Assembly (NCBI GenBank): GCA_022568115.1
Contig: JADFFP010000069.1
Location: forward strand, 1 to 6,754
Reading direction: 5' to 3'
Length of the DNA: 6,754 bases
Source: Pseudomonadota bacterium
GTDB lineage: Bacteria; Pseudomonadota; Alphaproteobacteria; Sphingomonadales; SMXR01
The translations under genes were made by a program, and so were the position numbers. Shown here one piece after another: positions 1 through 6,540 of this stretch (within the stretch, counting starts at the first letter, position 1; each line of letters begins with the position of its first letter). A model generated the notes under the pieces. The model made no database searches and was not told the origin of the DNA. It worked only from the letters and a program-made list of their open reading frames with translations.

Positions 1-1
1 T

Positions 2-586
2 ATCGCCAACAACGGGGTGCTGTTCTCGGAAAGCGCCCTTAAAGGCACGCACTTTATCGAGCTGTGTTCAGTGCGAAAAATTCCGCTTATTTTCCTCCAG
101 AACATCACCGGCTTCATGGTCGGCAAAAAGGCCGAGACCGGGGGCATCGCCAAGGACGGCGCCAAGATGGTCACCGCCGTGGCCTCTTCCAATGTGCCCA
201 AGTTTACCGTCATTATCGGCGGCTCGTTCGGGGCCGGCAATTACGCCATGTGCGGGCGCGGCTATTCACCACGCATGCTCTGGATGTGGCCCAACGCGCG
301 TATCTCGGTGATGGGCGGCGAACAGGCGGCGGGCGTGCTGGCGACCGTCAAGGAAAGCGCGATGGCCCGCGATGGCAAGAAATGGAGCAAAGCCGAACGG
401 GAGAAATTCATGGCCCCGATCCTGGAAAAATATGAACTGGAGGGACATCCCTATTACGCCTCGGCGCGGCTCTGGGATGACGGCATTATCGACCCCCGCG
501 ACACCCGCCTGGTTCTCGGTTTATGTCTCTCCGCCGCGCTCAACGCGCCGATCGAGGATACCAAATTCGGCATATTCAGGATGTAG
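2..586 (+). CDS. liuB: 3-methylcrotonyl-CoA carboxylase beta (carboxyltransferase) subunit, C-terminal part
   Basis: The gene is cut by the window edge; the first full codon is at position 2 and 194 C-terminal residues are visible. Members of this family are usually about 535 residues, so roughly the last third is present. It is the carboxyltransferase subunit that moves CO2 from carboxybiotin on LiuD to 3-methylcrotonyl-CoA in the cytoplasm, in leucine breakdown. The fragment shows the C-terminal crotonase-fold half: [12 protein letters not shown] near fragment residues 34-45, the glycine-rich [19 protein letters not shown] at 73-91 that in this family lines the acyl-CoA/biotin pocket, and [14 protein letters not shown] at 103-116. 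The RGYSPR and GGEQAAGV motifs are close to methylcrotonyl-CoA and geranyl-CoA carboxylases. The neighbours liuC, liuD and liuA favour methylcrotonyl-CoA. The stop is 4 nt before the liuC ATG, so the two are probably cotranscribed and translationally coupled. Geranyl-CoA or propionyl-CoA carboxylase is less likely. Confidence 0.93.
   Translation: MANNGVLFSESALKGTHFIELCSVRKIPLIFLQNITGFMVGKKAETGGIAKDGAKMVTAVASSNVPKFTVIIGGSFGAGNYAMCGRGYSPRMLWMWPNARISVMGGEQAAGVLATVKESAMARDGKKWSKAEREKFMAPILEKYELEGHPYYASARLWDDGIIDPRDTRLVLGLCLSAALNAPIEDTKFGIFRM
578..581 (+). promoter_or_regulatory. Ribosome binding site of liuC (AGGA)
   Basis: AGGA lies inside the last codons of liuB, 9 nt before the ATG at 591. 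It supports 591 as the liuC start, although the reading frame stays open upstream to 372. Residues encoded from 372 to 590 overlap liuB and show no crotonase similarity. Confidence 0.6.
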
Positions 587-590
587 CCGC

Positions 591-1391
591 ATGAAATTCG
601 AGAACCTGATCCTGGAGATCGACGGCCGCGGGGTGGCGGCGCTCTCCTTAAACCGCCCGGAACGCCACAACGCCTTCAACGATCAGGTGATTGCCGAGTT
701 GAGCGAAGCCTTCGAACTTTTGGCCGGCCATAAAAGCGTCCGGGCGGTGATCCTCAAGGGTGAAGGGAAAAGCTTTTGCGCGGGCGGCGACCTCCACTGG
801 ATGAAAAAGGCCGCCGCCTATTCACAGAAAGAAAACCGGGCCGACGGGATGCGCTTGTCAAACATGTATGCGGCCCTGAAATCACTGCCAAAGCCGGTGA
901 TCGCGCTGGCCCACGGGGCGGTCATGGGCGGCGGCGCCGGGCTGATTGCCTGCGCCGATATCGCGATTGCTTCAAGCGACGCCAGGTTCGCCTTTTCCGA
1001 GGTGCGGCTCGGCCTGATCCCGGCGACCATATCGCCATTTGTGATCGCCGCGATTGGCGAGCGTCAGGCGCGCCGCTATTTCCTGACCGGGGAACGGTTC
1101 GGGGCGGATACTGCCCGGACGATCGGGCTGGTCCATGATGTGGTCCGCACCCCGGCTGATCTTGGGCCGGCGGCGGAGCGGATGATAAACCTGCTGCTGC
1201 AGGCCGCCCCGGAGGCGGTGGCGGGCGCCAAAGCCCTGATTGCTGAGGTCTCAAACCGCCCGCTATCAAAAGAGCTGCGCGCCATGACCGCCAAGGTGAT
1301 CGCCGAGGTGCGCGCCGGCGATGAAGCCAAAGAGGGCCTGGCGGCCTTTTTCGAAAAACGGAAACCGGGCTGGTGCTCCAGCGATGAGTAA
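591..1391 (+). CDS. liuC: Methylglutaconyl-CoA hydratase (enoyl-CoA hydratase/isomerase family)
   Basis: The product has 266 residues, normal for a crotonase-fold hydratase. It is expected to hydrate 3-methylglutaconyl-CoA to HMG-CoA, the step after the LiuB/LiuD carboxylase. The N-terminal NRPERHNAFN (21-30) is the family's CoA-site signature. SFCAGGDL (61-68) and GAVMGGGAGL (109-118) form the oxyanion hole. SEVRLGLIPATISPFV (136-151) carries Glu137, aligned with the second catalytic Glu of classical hydratases. The position of the first catalytic Glu (the E of GGGCEL in rat mitochondrial hydratase) is Gly117 here. From memory, Pseudomonas LiuC has the same arrangement and a similar SEVRIGLAPAVISPF stretch, which supports LiuC over a general beta-oxidation hydratase. 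The start at 591 is chosen because crotonase similarity begins directly there, an AGGA stands 9 nt upstream, and it follows the liuB stop by 4 nt. A paralogous enoyl-CoA hydratase role cannot be excluded from sequence alone, but the position between the carboxylase subunits argues against it. Confidence 0.9.
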   Translation: MKFENLILEIDGRGVAALSLNRPERHNAFNDQVIAELSEAFELLAGHKSVRAVILKGEGKSFCAGGDLHWMKKAAAYSQKENRADGMRLSNMYAALKSLPKPVIALAHGAVMGGGAGLIACADIAIASSDARFAFSEVRLGLIPATISPFVIAAIGERQARRYFLTGERFGADTARTIGLVHDVVRTPADLGPAAERMINLLLQAAPEAVAGAKALIAEVSNRPLSKELRAMTAKVIAEVRAGDEAKEGLAAFFEKRKPGWCSSDE

Positions 1392-1397
1392 ATATTA

Positions 1398-1487
1398 CAC
1401 CCCCTCACCTAAATCCTCTCCCACGTTGGGGAGAGGACTTAATTTTAGTCCCCTCTCCCTTGATGGGAGAGGGATAGGGTGAGGGTG
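1398..1487. repeat. Three-stem palindromic intergenic repeat between liuC and liuD
   Basis: The 132-bp spacer is dominated by C/T-rich and G/A-rich inverted repeats. The outer arms CCCTCACC (1402-1409) and GGTGAGGG (1478-1485) are perfect complements. Inside are two perfect 9-bp hairpins: TCCTCTCCC at 1414-1422 with 1429-1437 (6-nt loop), and CCCTCTCCC at 1451-1459 with 1465-1473 (5-nt loop). This would fold as a three-way junction. Alternatively, 1402-1422 can pair with 1465-1485 as one long arm. No T-run follows, so it does not look like a standard intrinsic terminator. Elements of the form CCCTCTCCC...GGGAGAGGG...GGGTGAGGG are common intergenic repeats in proteobacterial genomes, from general knowledge. 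It could stabilise or attenuate the transcript between liuC and liuD. Confidence 0.8.
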
Positions 1488-1523
1488 ATAAATTTAAAAA
1501 CCGTCTAAAGAGTTTTAGGATAA

Positions 1524-3542
1524 ATGATTAAGAAAATTCTGATCGCCAACCGCGGGGAGATCGCCTGCCGGATCATCCTGACCGCCAAGACTATGGGCAT
1601 CAAGACGGTGGCGGTCACGTCCTTTGCCGACCGCTACGCTACCTTCGCCATGATCGCCGATCAGGTGATCCAGATCGGCCCCGCGCCCGCCGCCGAGAGC
1701 TATCTGGATATCGGTAAAATTCTCGCGGCGGCAATAGAGACCGGGGCCGACGCGATCCATCCCGGTTATGGCTTTCTGGCGGAAAACGCCGCCTTCGCTG
1801 AGGCCTGTCAAACCCAAGGCATTATTTTCATCGGCCCGGGGGCAAAAGCGATCCGCGACATGGGCCTCAAGGACCGGGCCAAGACGCTGATGGAAAGGGC
1901 CGGGGTTCCGGTGGTGCCCGGCTACCACGGCGCCCGCCAGGACCCCAAATTTCTCGCCGCCGAGGCCAAAAAGATCGGCTATCCGCTTATGATCAAGGCG
2001 GTCGCGGGCGGCGGCGGCAAGGGCATGCGGCTGGTCAAAAAGGCCGGTGAGTTCGCCGAAGCCCTGAAAGGGGCCCGGCGCGAGGCCGCCAATTCGTTCG
2101 GCAACGACCGGGTGCTGCTGGAAAAATACCTTGAGACCCCGCGCCACATCGAAGTCCAGGTATTCGGCGATGCGGCCGGCAATGTGGTTCACCTTTTTGA
2201 GCGTGATTGCTCGATCCAGCGGCGCCACCAGAAAATCATCGAGGAGGCCCCGGCCCCCGGCATGACCGATGTTTTAAGGGAACGCCTGACCGGGGCGGCG
2301 GTGCGCGCGGCCAAGGCCATTCATTATGAAAATGCCGGCACGATCGAGTTTATTGTCGACGCCGCCGGGGGCCTGACCGACCAGACCCGGTTTTACTTCA
2401 TGGAAATGAACACCCGCCTGCAGGTCGAACACCCGGTCACCGAGATGGTCACCGGCCTCGACCTGGTGGAGTGGCAAATCCTGGTCGCCGCGGGCAATCC
2501 CCTGCCGCTCAAGCAGAAGGAGATCAAACTGGACGGCCATGCGGTTGAGGCCCGGCTTTACGCCGAAGACCCGGATCATGATTTCCTGCCCCAAAGCGGC
2601 ACCATCTGCTGGCAATCTTTCCCTGACGAGGACGCCGCCTTCAGGCTCGAAAGCGGCTATGGTCTCGGCGATCAGGTGACGGTTCATTACGACCCGATGA
2701 TGGCCAAACTGATCACCTGGGGCGAGACCAGAAAAAGCGCTATTGTCCGCCTCAAGCAGGTGCTGGAGGCCTCCGAAGTGGCCGGGATCAAAACCAACCT
2801 GGCGTTCCTGGCGGCGGTTTGTGGCCACCGGGAATTCTTAAGCGGCAATATCACCACCCATTTTATTGAAGACCATGATGGCGATTTTGCAACTGCCCCC
2901 CCCTACCCCCCGGAGGTGATGGTGGTGATCGCCGCCCTCACCTACCTGGACGACCGGCGCGAAGAGCGCCAAAGCGCCTTTGATGTGCCCGATCCGTGGT
3001 CGCCGTTCTCCGGCGAGGGCTGGCGCATGAATTACGACTATTCTGAAAACCTGAGCTTTGTTTATCTGGATCAGGTTTATCACCTGAGGGCCGAGCCCCT
3101 GCGCGGCGCCGGGGTCGCCACCTTTTACCTGGACGGTGACTATCTCGCCACCGGTCACCGTCAGCACGGCCATGAAATTACCTTTGAGTTGCAGTTTGCC
3201 GACCGGCGCGAGAGCATTGCCATCTCCGCCATATCCCACCTTGACCGGATTTTCCTGACCCGGGGCGGCCGCACCGACGAAGTGCGCCACCTTTTGCCGG
3301 AAGAGGAAATGGCCGGGGAAGCCACCGCCCCGGGCACGATTTCCTCCCCGATGCCCGGCCGCATTTTGGAGGTGCTTGCCAAAAACGGGCAAAACGTGAC
3401 AAAAGACACGGCATTGATCGTCATGGAGGCGATGAAGATGGAATACACCCTGCGCGCGCCCAGAGACGGCCAGGTCAAGGGACTCGAGGCCAAGCCCGGG
3501 GCGCAGGTCAGCGAGGGCCAGATATTGCTGGAAATCGTATAG
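1524..3542 (+). CDS. liuD: 3-methylcrotonyl-CoA carboxylase alpha subunit (biotin carboxylase + biotin carrier)
   Basis: The product has 672 residues, the usual length for the alpha subunit. It carboxylates its own biotin using ATP and bicarbonate, and the LiuB subunit then transfers the CO2 to 3-methylcrotonyl-CoA. Domains in order: biotin carboxylase N-domain (1-110, starting KKILIANRGEIACRI, with HPGYGFLAEN at 79-88); ATP-grasp (about 115-323) with Lys116, Lys158, glycine loop GGGGKGM at 162-168, Lys237 in HQKIIEEAPAP, Glu275, and EMNTRLQVEHPVTE at 294-307 carrying Glu294, Asn296 and Arg298; C-domain (about 335-441) with Arg344; a linker/BT-like region (about 445-600); and a biotinyl domain (about 602-672) with EAMKM and biotin-accepting Lys638. 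All key residues seen in E. coli AccC have a counterpart, so it should be active. The start has two possible Shine-Dalgarno stretches: AAAGAG at 1507-1512 (11 nt away) or AGGA at 1517-1520 (only 3 nt). An acetyl-, propionyl- or geranyl-CoA carboxylase is less likely given the neighbours. Confidence 0.95.
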   Translation: MIKKILIANRGEIACRIILTAKTMGIKTVAVTSFADRYATFAMIADQVIQIGPAPAAESYLDIGKILAAAIETGADAIHPGYGFLAENAAFAEACQTQGIIFIGPGAKAIRDMGLKDRAKTLMERAGVPVVPGYHGARQDPKFLAAEAKKIGYPLMIKAVAGGGGKGMRLVKKAGEFAEALKGARREAANSFGNDRVLLEKYLETPRHIEVQVFGDAAGNVVHLFERDCSIQRRHQKIIEEAPAPGMTDVLRERLTGAAVRAAKAIHYENAGTIEFIVDAAGGLTDQTRFYFMEMNTRLQVEHPVTEMVTGLDLVEWQILVAAGNPLPLKQKEIKLDGHAVEARLYAEDPDHDFLPQSGTICWQSFPDEDAAFRLESGYGLGDQVTVHYDPMMAKLITWGETRKSAIVRLKQVLEASEVAGIKTNLAFLAAVCGHREFLSGNITTHFIEDHDGDFATAPPYPPEVMVVIAALTYLDDRREERQSAFDVPDPWSPFSGEGWRMNYDYSENLSFVYLDQVYHLRAEPLRGAGVATFYLDGDYLATGHRQHGHEITFELQFADRRESIAISAISHLDRIFLTRGGRTDEVRHLLPEEEMAGEATAPGTISSPMPGRILEVLAKNGQNVTKDTALIVMEAMKMEYTLRAPRDGQVKGLEAKPGAQVSEGQILLEIV

Positions 3543-3551
3543 AGTTCACAC

Positions 3552-3830
3552 AGGGTCTGAACCCAATTGGGGCATGAGGCTGCGTTGGCGATAAAATCGT
3601 CCGCAGTAAGGAGAAAACCGGAGTAGATATGGACTATCAGCGAGGATTTTCGACAAAGCAGCGGGCGATTTTAGCCCAACCTTTTCAAGGCCGCGTGAAA
3701 ACCGGCCGGGTTGGCGTCGATGAGGCTTTCCATGGCCCCACCATGCCGCAGCCTCATCTCCTGAACCCGGCCAATTTTCGCAGAGAGCTTCACTGCGGCG
3801 CAGCCCATTCCCTAATTGGGTTCAGACCCT
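3552..3830. mobile_element. 279-bp MITE-like element with long terminal inverted repeats
   Basis: The ends are inverted repeats. AGGGTCTGAACCCAATT at 3552-3568 is perfectly complementary to 3814-3830, and similarity continues with a few mismatches and one gap to GGCTGCG (left arm 3552-3584, right arm 3799-3830). Inside are further pairings: 3585-3604 with 3661-3679 (around TAAAATCG), CCAACC 3675-3680 with 3709-3714, TTTTCA 3682-3687 with TGAAAA 3696-3701, and GATGAGGCT 3719-3727 with 3750-3758. An 11-nt internal copy of the left-arm segment ATGAGGCTGCG (3574-3584) recurs inverted at 3747-3757. The element lies between liuD and liuA; without it the spacer would be 24 nt. No transposase is encoded, which fits a non-autonomous element moved by a transposase elsewhere. 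I do not see a target-site duplication at the edges, and I cannot name the IS family. A structured repeat of non-transposon origin is the alternative. Confidence 0.75.
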
Positions 3831-3832
3831 AG

Positions 3833-3838
3833 AAAGGA
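3833..3838 (+). promoter_or_regulatory. Ribosome binding site of liuA (AAAGGA)
   Basis: AAAGGA stands 7 nt before the ATG at 3846 and 2 nt after the end of the MITE-like element. It decides the start. A TTG at 3816 in the same frame would lie inside the terminal inverted repeat and has no such site. Confidence 0.75.
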
Positions 3839-3845
3839 TACCGCC

Positions 3846-5012
3846 ATGTTTCAACTGCCCACCCTGAATTTCGGCCATGAGGACACCATCAATATGCTGC
3901 GCGACAGCGTCGCGGCCTTTTCCAACAAGGAACTGGCGCCGCGGGCCGCCGAAATCGACGAAAAAAACGTCTTTCCCGCCGACCTTTGGAAAAAACTCGG
4001 TGATCTCGGGATTCTCGGCATCACCGCGCCCGAGGAATACGGCGGCGCCAATATGGGCTATCTGGCGCATTGCGTGGCGATGGAAGAGGTCTCCCGGGGC
4101 TCGGCCAGCGTCGGGCTCTCCTACGGAGCCCATTCCAATCTTTGCGTCAACCAGATCGTCAGGAACGGCAATCCCCGGCAAAAAGAAAAATACCTGCCCA
4201 AACTGATCTCCGGCGAGCATGTCGGGGCGCTGGCGATGTCCGAGGCCGGGGCCGGTTCCGATGTGGTCAGCATGAAACTGAAGGCGGTGAAGAAAAACGA
4301 TTGTTTTGTCCTGAATGGCACTAAAATGTGGATCACCAACGGGCCCGAGGCCTCGACCCTGGTGGTTTACGCCAAAACTGACCCGGGGGCCGGGTCCCAG
4401 GGGATTACCGCATTCCTGGTGGAAAAAGGCATGAAGGGGTTCTCGACCGCGCAAAAACTCGACAAGCTCGGCATGCGCGGCTCCAACACTTGCGAGCTGG
4501 TGTTCGAGGAGTGTGAAATCCCCTACGAGAATATTCTTGGCGAGGAAAACAAAGGCGTGCAGGTGCTGATGAGCGGCCTGGATTATGAGCGGGTGGTGCT
4601 CTCCGCCGGCCCGCTCGGGATCATGGCGGCGTGTCTCGATGTGGTACTGCCGTACGTGCACGAGCGCGAACAGTTCGGCAAACCGATCGGCACCTTCCAG
4701 CTGATGCAGGGCAAGATCGCCGATATGTACACCAGCTTCAATGCCTGCCGGGCCTACACTTACGCCGTCGCGGCGGCTTGCGACCGGGGCCAGGCGACCC
4801 GCAAAGACGCCGCCGGGTGTATTCTGTATTCGTCGGAAAAAGCCACCCAAATGGCGCTGGAAGCGATCCAGGCCCTGGGCGGCTACGGTTATATCAACGA
4901 ATATCCGACCGGCCGGCTCTTGCGCGACGCCAAGCTTTACGAGATCGGCGCCGGCACCTCCGAGATCCGCCGGATGCTGATCGGCCGCGAGCTTTTCGAT
5001 GAGACAACTTGA
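3846..5012 (+). CDS. liuA: Isovaleryl-CoA dehydrogenase
   Basis: The product has 388 residues, typical of soluble acyl-CoA dehydrogenases. It oxidises isovaleryl-CoA to 3-methylcrotonyl-CoA with FAD and hands electrons to electron-transfer flavoprotein. The N-terminal helical domain spans about 1-122. The middle beta domain has the flavin-contacting [17 protein letters not shown] (128-144) and KMWITNG (160-166). The C-terminal helical domain has [12 protein letters not shown] (274-285), [13 protein letters not shown] (342-354) and [12 protein letters not shown] (365-376). The substrate subtype can be read from the catalytic base. In most family members the base is a Glu just before the Gly-Thr of the last motif; here that position is Ala369, and a Glu is instead found in LDYER (Glu248, codon 4587-4589). 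That exchange is the hallmark of isovaleryl-CoA dehydrogenases. The start at 3846 is set by the AAAGGA at 3833 and by the absence of homology upstream. It was probably cotranscribed with liuD before, or despite, the element insertion. Confidence 0.95.
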   Translation: MFQLPTLNFGHEDTINMLRDSVAAFSNKELAPRAAEIDEKNVFPADLWKKLGDLGILGITAPEEYGGANMGYLAHCVAMEEVSRGSASVGLSYGAHSNLCVNQIVRNGNPRQKEKYLPKLISGEHVGALAMSEAGAGSDVVSMKLKAVKKNDCFVLNGTKMWITNGPEASTLVVYAKTDPGAGSQGITAFLVEKGMKGFSTAQKLDKLGMRGSNTCELVFEECEIPYENILGEENKGVQVLMSGLDYERVVLSAGPLGIMAACLDVVLPYVHEREQFGKPIGTFQLMQGKIADMYTSFNACRAYTYAVAAACDRGQATRKDAAGCILYSSEKATQMALEAIQALGGYGYINEYPTGRLLRDAKLYEIGAGTSEIRRMLIGRELFDETT

Positions 5013-5204
5013 ACGATAGTTACATCTGTAAGTAATATTTATACTGAAAAATAGTCGCTATTGAAGCATTATTGCTTATATTCGGAACAAGTTGGTCGCC
5101 AATTTCCCAAAAAACATGCAATAAATTATCCGCTTGTCCTTTTGTATATGTTTGTTTGCAGCATCATAAAATTTTTCAACCGGGCAAGAAAAGAAGGCCA
5201 ATAC
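5013..5204 (+). promoter_or_regulatory. AT-rich spacer before ldh, presumed promoter region
   Basis: This 192-bp stretch is clearly richer in A and T than the genes around it, and codon-like structure stops at its borders. It contains small palindromes: TTACA/TGTAA (5020-5031), AATAG/CTATT with a 3-nt loop (5050-5062), and AAGCA/TGCTT with a 4-nt gap (5064-5077). TATATT at 5077-5082 resembles a -10 box but lacks a good -35. TTGTAT (5142) with CATAAA (5165) at 17-bp spacing is another weak pair. None is convincing alone. No strong terminator follows liuA. I infer that ldh has its own promoter here; the exact site is not resolved. Confidence 0.4.
5193..5197 (+). promoter_or_regulatory. Ribosome binding site of ldh (GAAGG)
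   Basis: GAAGG lies 7 nt before the ATG at 5205. It supports this start over an in-frame TTG at 5061, whose 48-residue extension is translated from AT-rich spacer, and over the ATG at 5232, which has no good site. Confidence 0.65.
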
Positions 5205-6293
5205 ATGCTTAAAGTAAAGGACGACCTGAACATGTCAGTATTCTCAGCAGCGGATTACGACGATCACGAACAGGTTGTTTTCTTTTCCGACCAGGACACC
5301 GGGCTGAAGGCTATTGTCGCAATCCACAGCACCGTACTGGGTCCGGCGGTCGGCGGCTGCCGGATGTGGAATTACCCCACCGAACAGGACGCCATTGATG
5401 ATGTACTCAGGCTCTCGAAGGGCATGAGTTTAAAGAATGCGATGGCCCATCTTGGCCTGGGCGGGGGAAAATCGGTGATTATCGGCGATCCACGCACAGA
5501 CAAAACCCCGGAGCTGTTCAAGGCCTTCGGCCGCTACATCGATCGCCTGGGTGGTCATTATATCACCGCCGAAGACGTTGGCATCGAGGTTGATGATATC
5601 CAGATCGTCGCCACCCAGACCAAATATGTCGCCGGCCTGGAGACCGGCGATCACCCGAGCGGCGATCCCTCTCCCTATACCGCCCACGGGGTTTTTTACG
5701 GCATCAAGGCGGCGGTCAGGCACCGGCTCGGCAAAAAAGACCTGGGCGGCCTGACGATCCTGGTCCAGGGCCTTGGCCATGTCGGCTACAATTTGTGCCG
5801 CGAACTGCATGAGGCTGGCGCCAAGCTGGTGGTCGCCGACATCAACCAGGGCAACGTTGACCGGGTGGTGAGCGAATTCGGCGCCAGGGCGGTCGACCCG
5901 GAGGCTATTTTTGAGCAGCCAGGCGACGTCTTCGCCCCCTGTGCGCTGGGCGCTGTCCTCGATGACCACACCGTTCTCAAGCTGAAGGTTCCGGTCATCG
6001 CCGGCGCCGCCAACAACCAGCTGAAGTACGACCACAACGGCGAGGAACTCAGGCGTCTCGGCATCCTGTACGCCCCCGATTATGTCATCAACGCCGGCGG
6101 CATTATCCAGGTCGCCAATGAAGTCCATGGCCGCGACACCGATGTCGGTGAGGGCATGAAAAAGGTCGAGGAAGTTTACGGCACCCTGATGGAAGTCTTC
6201 GAGGAAGCTGATAAAGAGGGCAAACCAACCAACCAAATCGCCGACACAATCGCCGAACGGCGGATTGAAGCCGCCCGCGCAAAAAAATCATAA
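5205..6293 (+). CDS. ldh: NAD-dependent leucine dehydrogenase (Glu/Leu/Phe/Val dehydrogenase family)
   Basis: The product has 362 residues, matching bacterial leucine dehydrogenases (about 350-370). It reversibly deaminates branched-chain amino acids; with leucine the product is 2-ketoisocaproate, which feeds the rest of the pathway encoded here. The N-terminal substrate domain has GPAVGGCRMW (46-55), Lys77 in SKGMSLKNA, Lys89 in LGLGGGKSV, and Asp124 in TAEDVGIE. The two lysines and the aspartate match the substrate-binding and catalytic residues of the family, with the spacing known from Bacillus leucine dehydrogenase. The Rossmann domain has the dinucleotide motif QGLGHVGYN (188-196, GxGxxG at 189-194) and an acidic residue after the second strand (VVADIN, 209-214), favouring NAD over NADP. 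PDYVINAGGI (291-300) closes the active site. Preference among leucine, valine and phenylalanine cannot be read with certainty; leucine or valine is favoured by the liu neighbours. It is separated from liuA by an AT-rich spacer, so it is probably a separate transcription unit. Confidence 0.9.
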   Translation: MLKVKDDLNMSVFSAADYDDHEQVVFFSDQDTGLKAIVAIHSTVLGPAVGGCRMWNYPTEQDAIDDVLRLSKGMSLKNAMAHLGLGGGKSVIIGDPRTDKTPELFKAFGRYIDRLGGHYITAEDVGIEVDDIQIVATQTKYVAGLETGDHPSGDPSPYTAHGVFYGIKAAVRHRLGKKDLGGLTILVQGLGHVGYNLCRELHEAGAKLVVADINQGNVDRVVSEFGARAVDPEAIFEQPGDVFAPCALGAVLDDHTVLKLKVPVIAGAANNQLKYDHNGEELRRLGILYAPDYVINAGGIIQVANEVHGRDTDVGEGMKKVEEVYGTLMEVFEEADKEGKPTNQIADTIAERRIEAARAKKS

Positions 6294-6301
6294 CTTCATA
6301 T

Positions 6302-6377
6302 CCCTCTCGCAAGATAGCCTTTCAGGCTATCGCTCCGGGAGGGCGGCGAACGGTCGCCGCGCCAACGATTGTTGGCG
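6302..6377 (+). repeat. Multi-hairpin repeat module, copy A
   Basis: Three hairpins stand in a row. GATAGCCT at 6313-6320 pairs with 6324-6331 (3-nt loop), enclosed by CCCTC 6302-6306 and GAGGG 6339-6343. GCGGCGA 6343-6349 pairs with 6354-6360 (4-nt loop). CGCCAAC 6360-6366 pairs with GTTGGCG 6371-6377. The landmarks AGGCTAT (6324), CCGGGAGGGCGGC (6335-6347) and CGCCAACGATTGTTGGCG (6360-6377) recur in the same order, on the opposite strand, in copy B at 6638-6754. Confidence 0.7.
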
Positions 6378-6405
6378 TAAAACTTACCACCCACCCCACT
6401 AACCT

Positions 6406-6441
6406 GCCAACTGTTCACCAGCCTCTGTAAACTGTTATGCC
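6406..6441 (+). repeat. 36-bp imperfect direct repeat, copy 1
   Basis: The segment begins GCCAACTGT and ends AACTGTTATGCC. It matches 6601-6636 at 31 of 36 positions with no gaps by my hand alignment. The copies start 195 bp apart. It is rich in AACTG and CTGT words. Confidence 0.75.
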
Positions 6442-6469
6442 TGTGAAAACAGGCCCCAAATTACTTTCT

Positions 6470-6494
6470 GTCATACCGGCGTAGGCCGGTATCC
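6470..6494 (-). repeat. REP-like palindrome, unit 1
   Basis: ATACCGGC at 6473-6480 pairs with GCCGGTAT at 6485-6492 across a 4-nt loop. On the minus strand the unit ends in TGAC (plus strand GTCA at 6470-6473). Its minus-strand translation contains IPAYAGMT, the familiar spurious peptide of a widespread proteobacterial intergenic repeat. It forms an outward-facing pair with the unit at 6541-6564. Between them is a further perfect 8-bp hairpin (GTTTGCGC 6502-6509 with 6513-6520). Confidence 0.8.
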
Positions 6495-6540
6495 GGCAAT
6501 TGTTTGCGCCACGCGCAAACCTTAAAAAAACAAAAGCCCA

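Noticed and set aside
372..590. Upstream in-frame extension of liuC (start at 372)
   Set aside because: It overlaps liuB in another frame, has no crotonase similarity, and a good AGGA stands 9 nt before the ATG at 591.
1515..2228. Long minus-strand open frames opposite liuD, liuA and ldh (for example 1515-2228, 3822-4850, 5430-6236)
   Set aside because: They are shadows of GC-rich coding sequence on the other strand, with no recognisable motifs.
3629..3832. 67-codon open frame inside the MITE-like element
   Set aside because: It spans internal stems, runs into the right terminal repeat and ends at its edge. GGAG at 3620-3623 could serve as a binding site, but the peptide shows no recognisable domain. 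Coding is unsupported unless family copies keep the frame open.
3816..3845. TTG start extending liuA by ten residues
   Set aside because: It lies within the terminal inverted repeat, without a ribosome binding site; AAAGGA before 3846 is better.
5061..5204. TTG start adding 48 residues to Ldh
   Set aside because: The extension is translated from AT-rich spacer, resembles no dehydrogenase N-terminus, and would make the protein longer than its family.
6502..6530. Intrinsic terminator at the GTTTGCGC hairpin
   Set aside because: On the plus strand the stem is followed by an A-run, not a T-run; on the minus strand the T-run precedes the stem.
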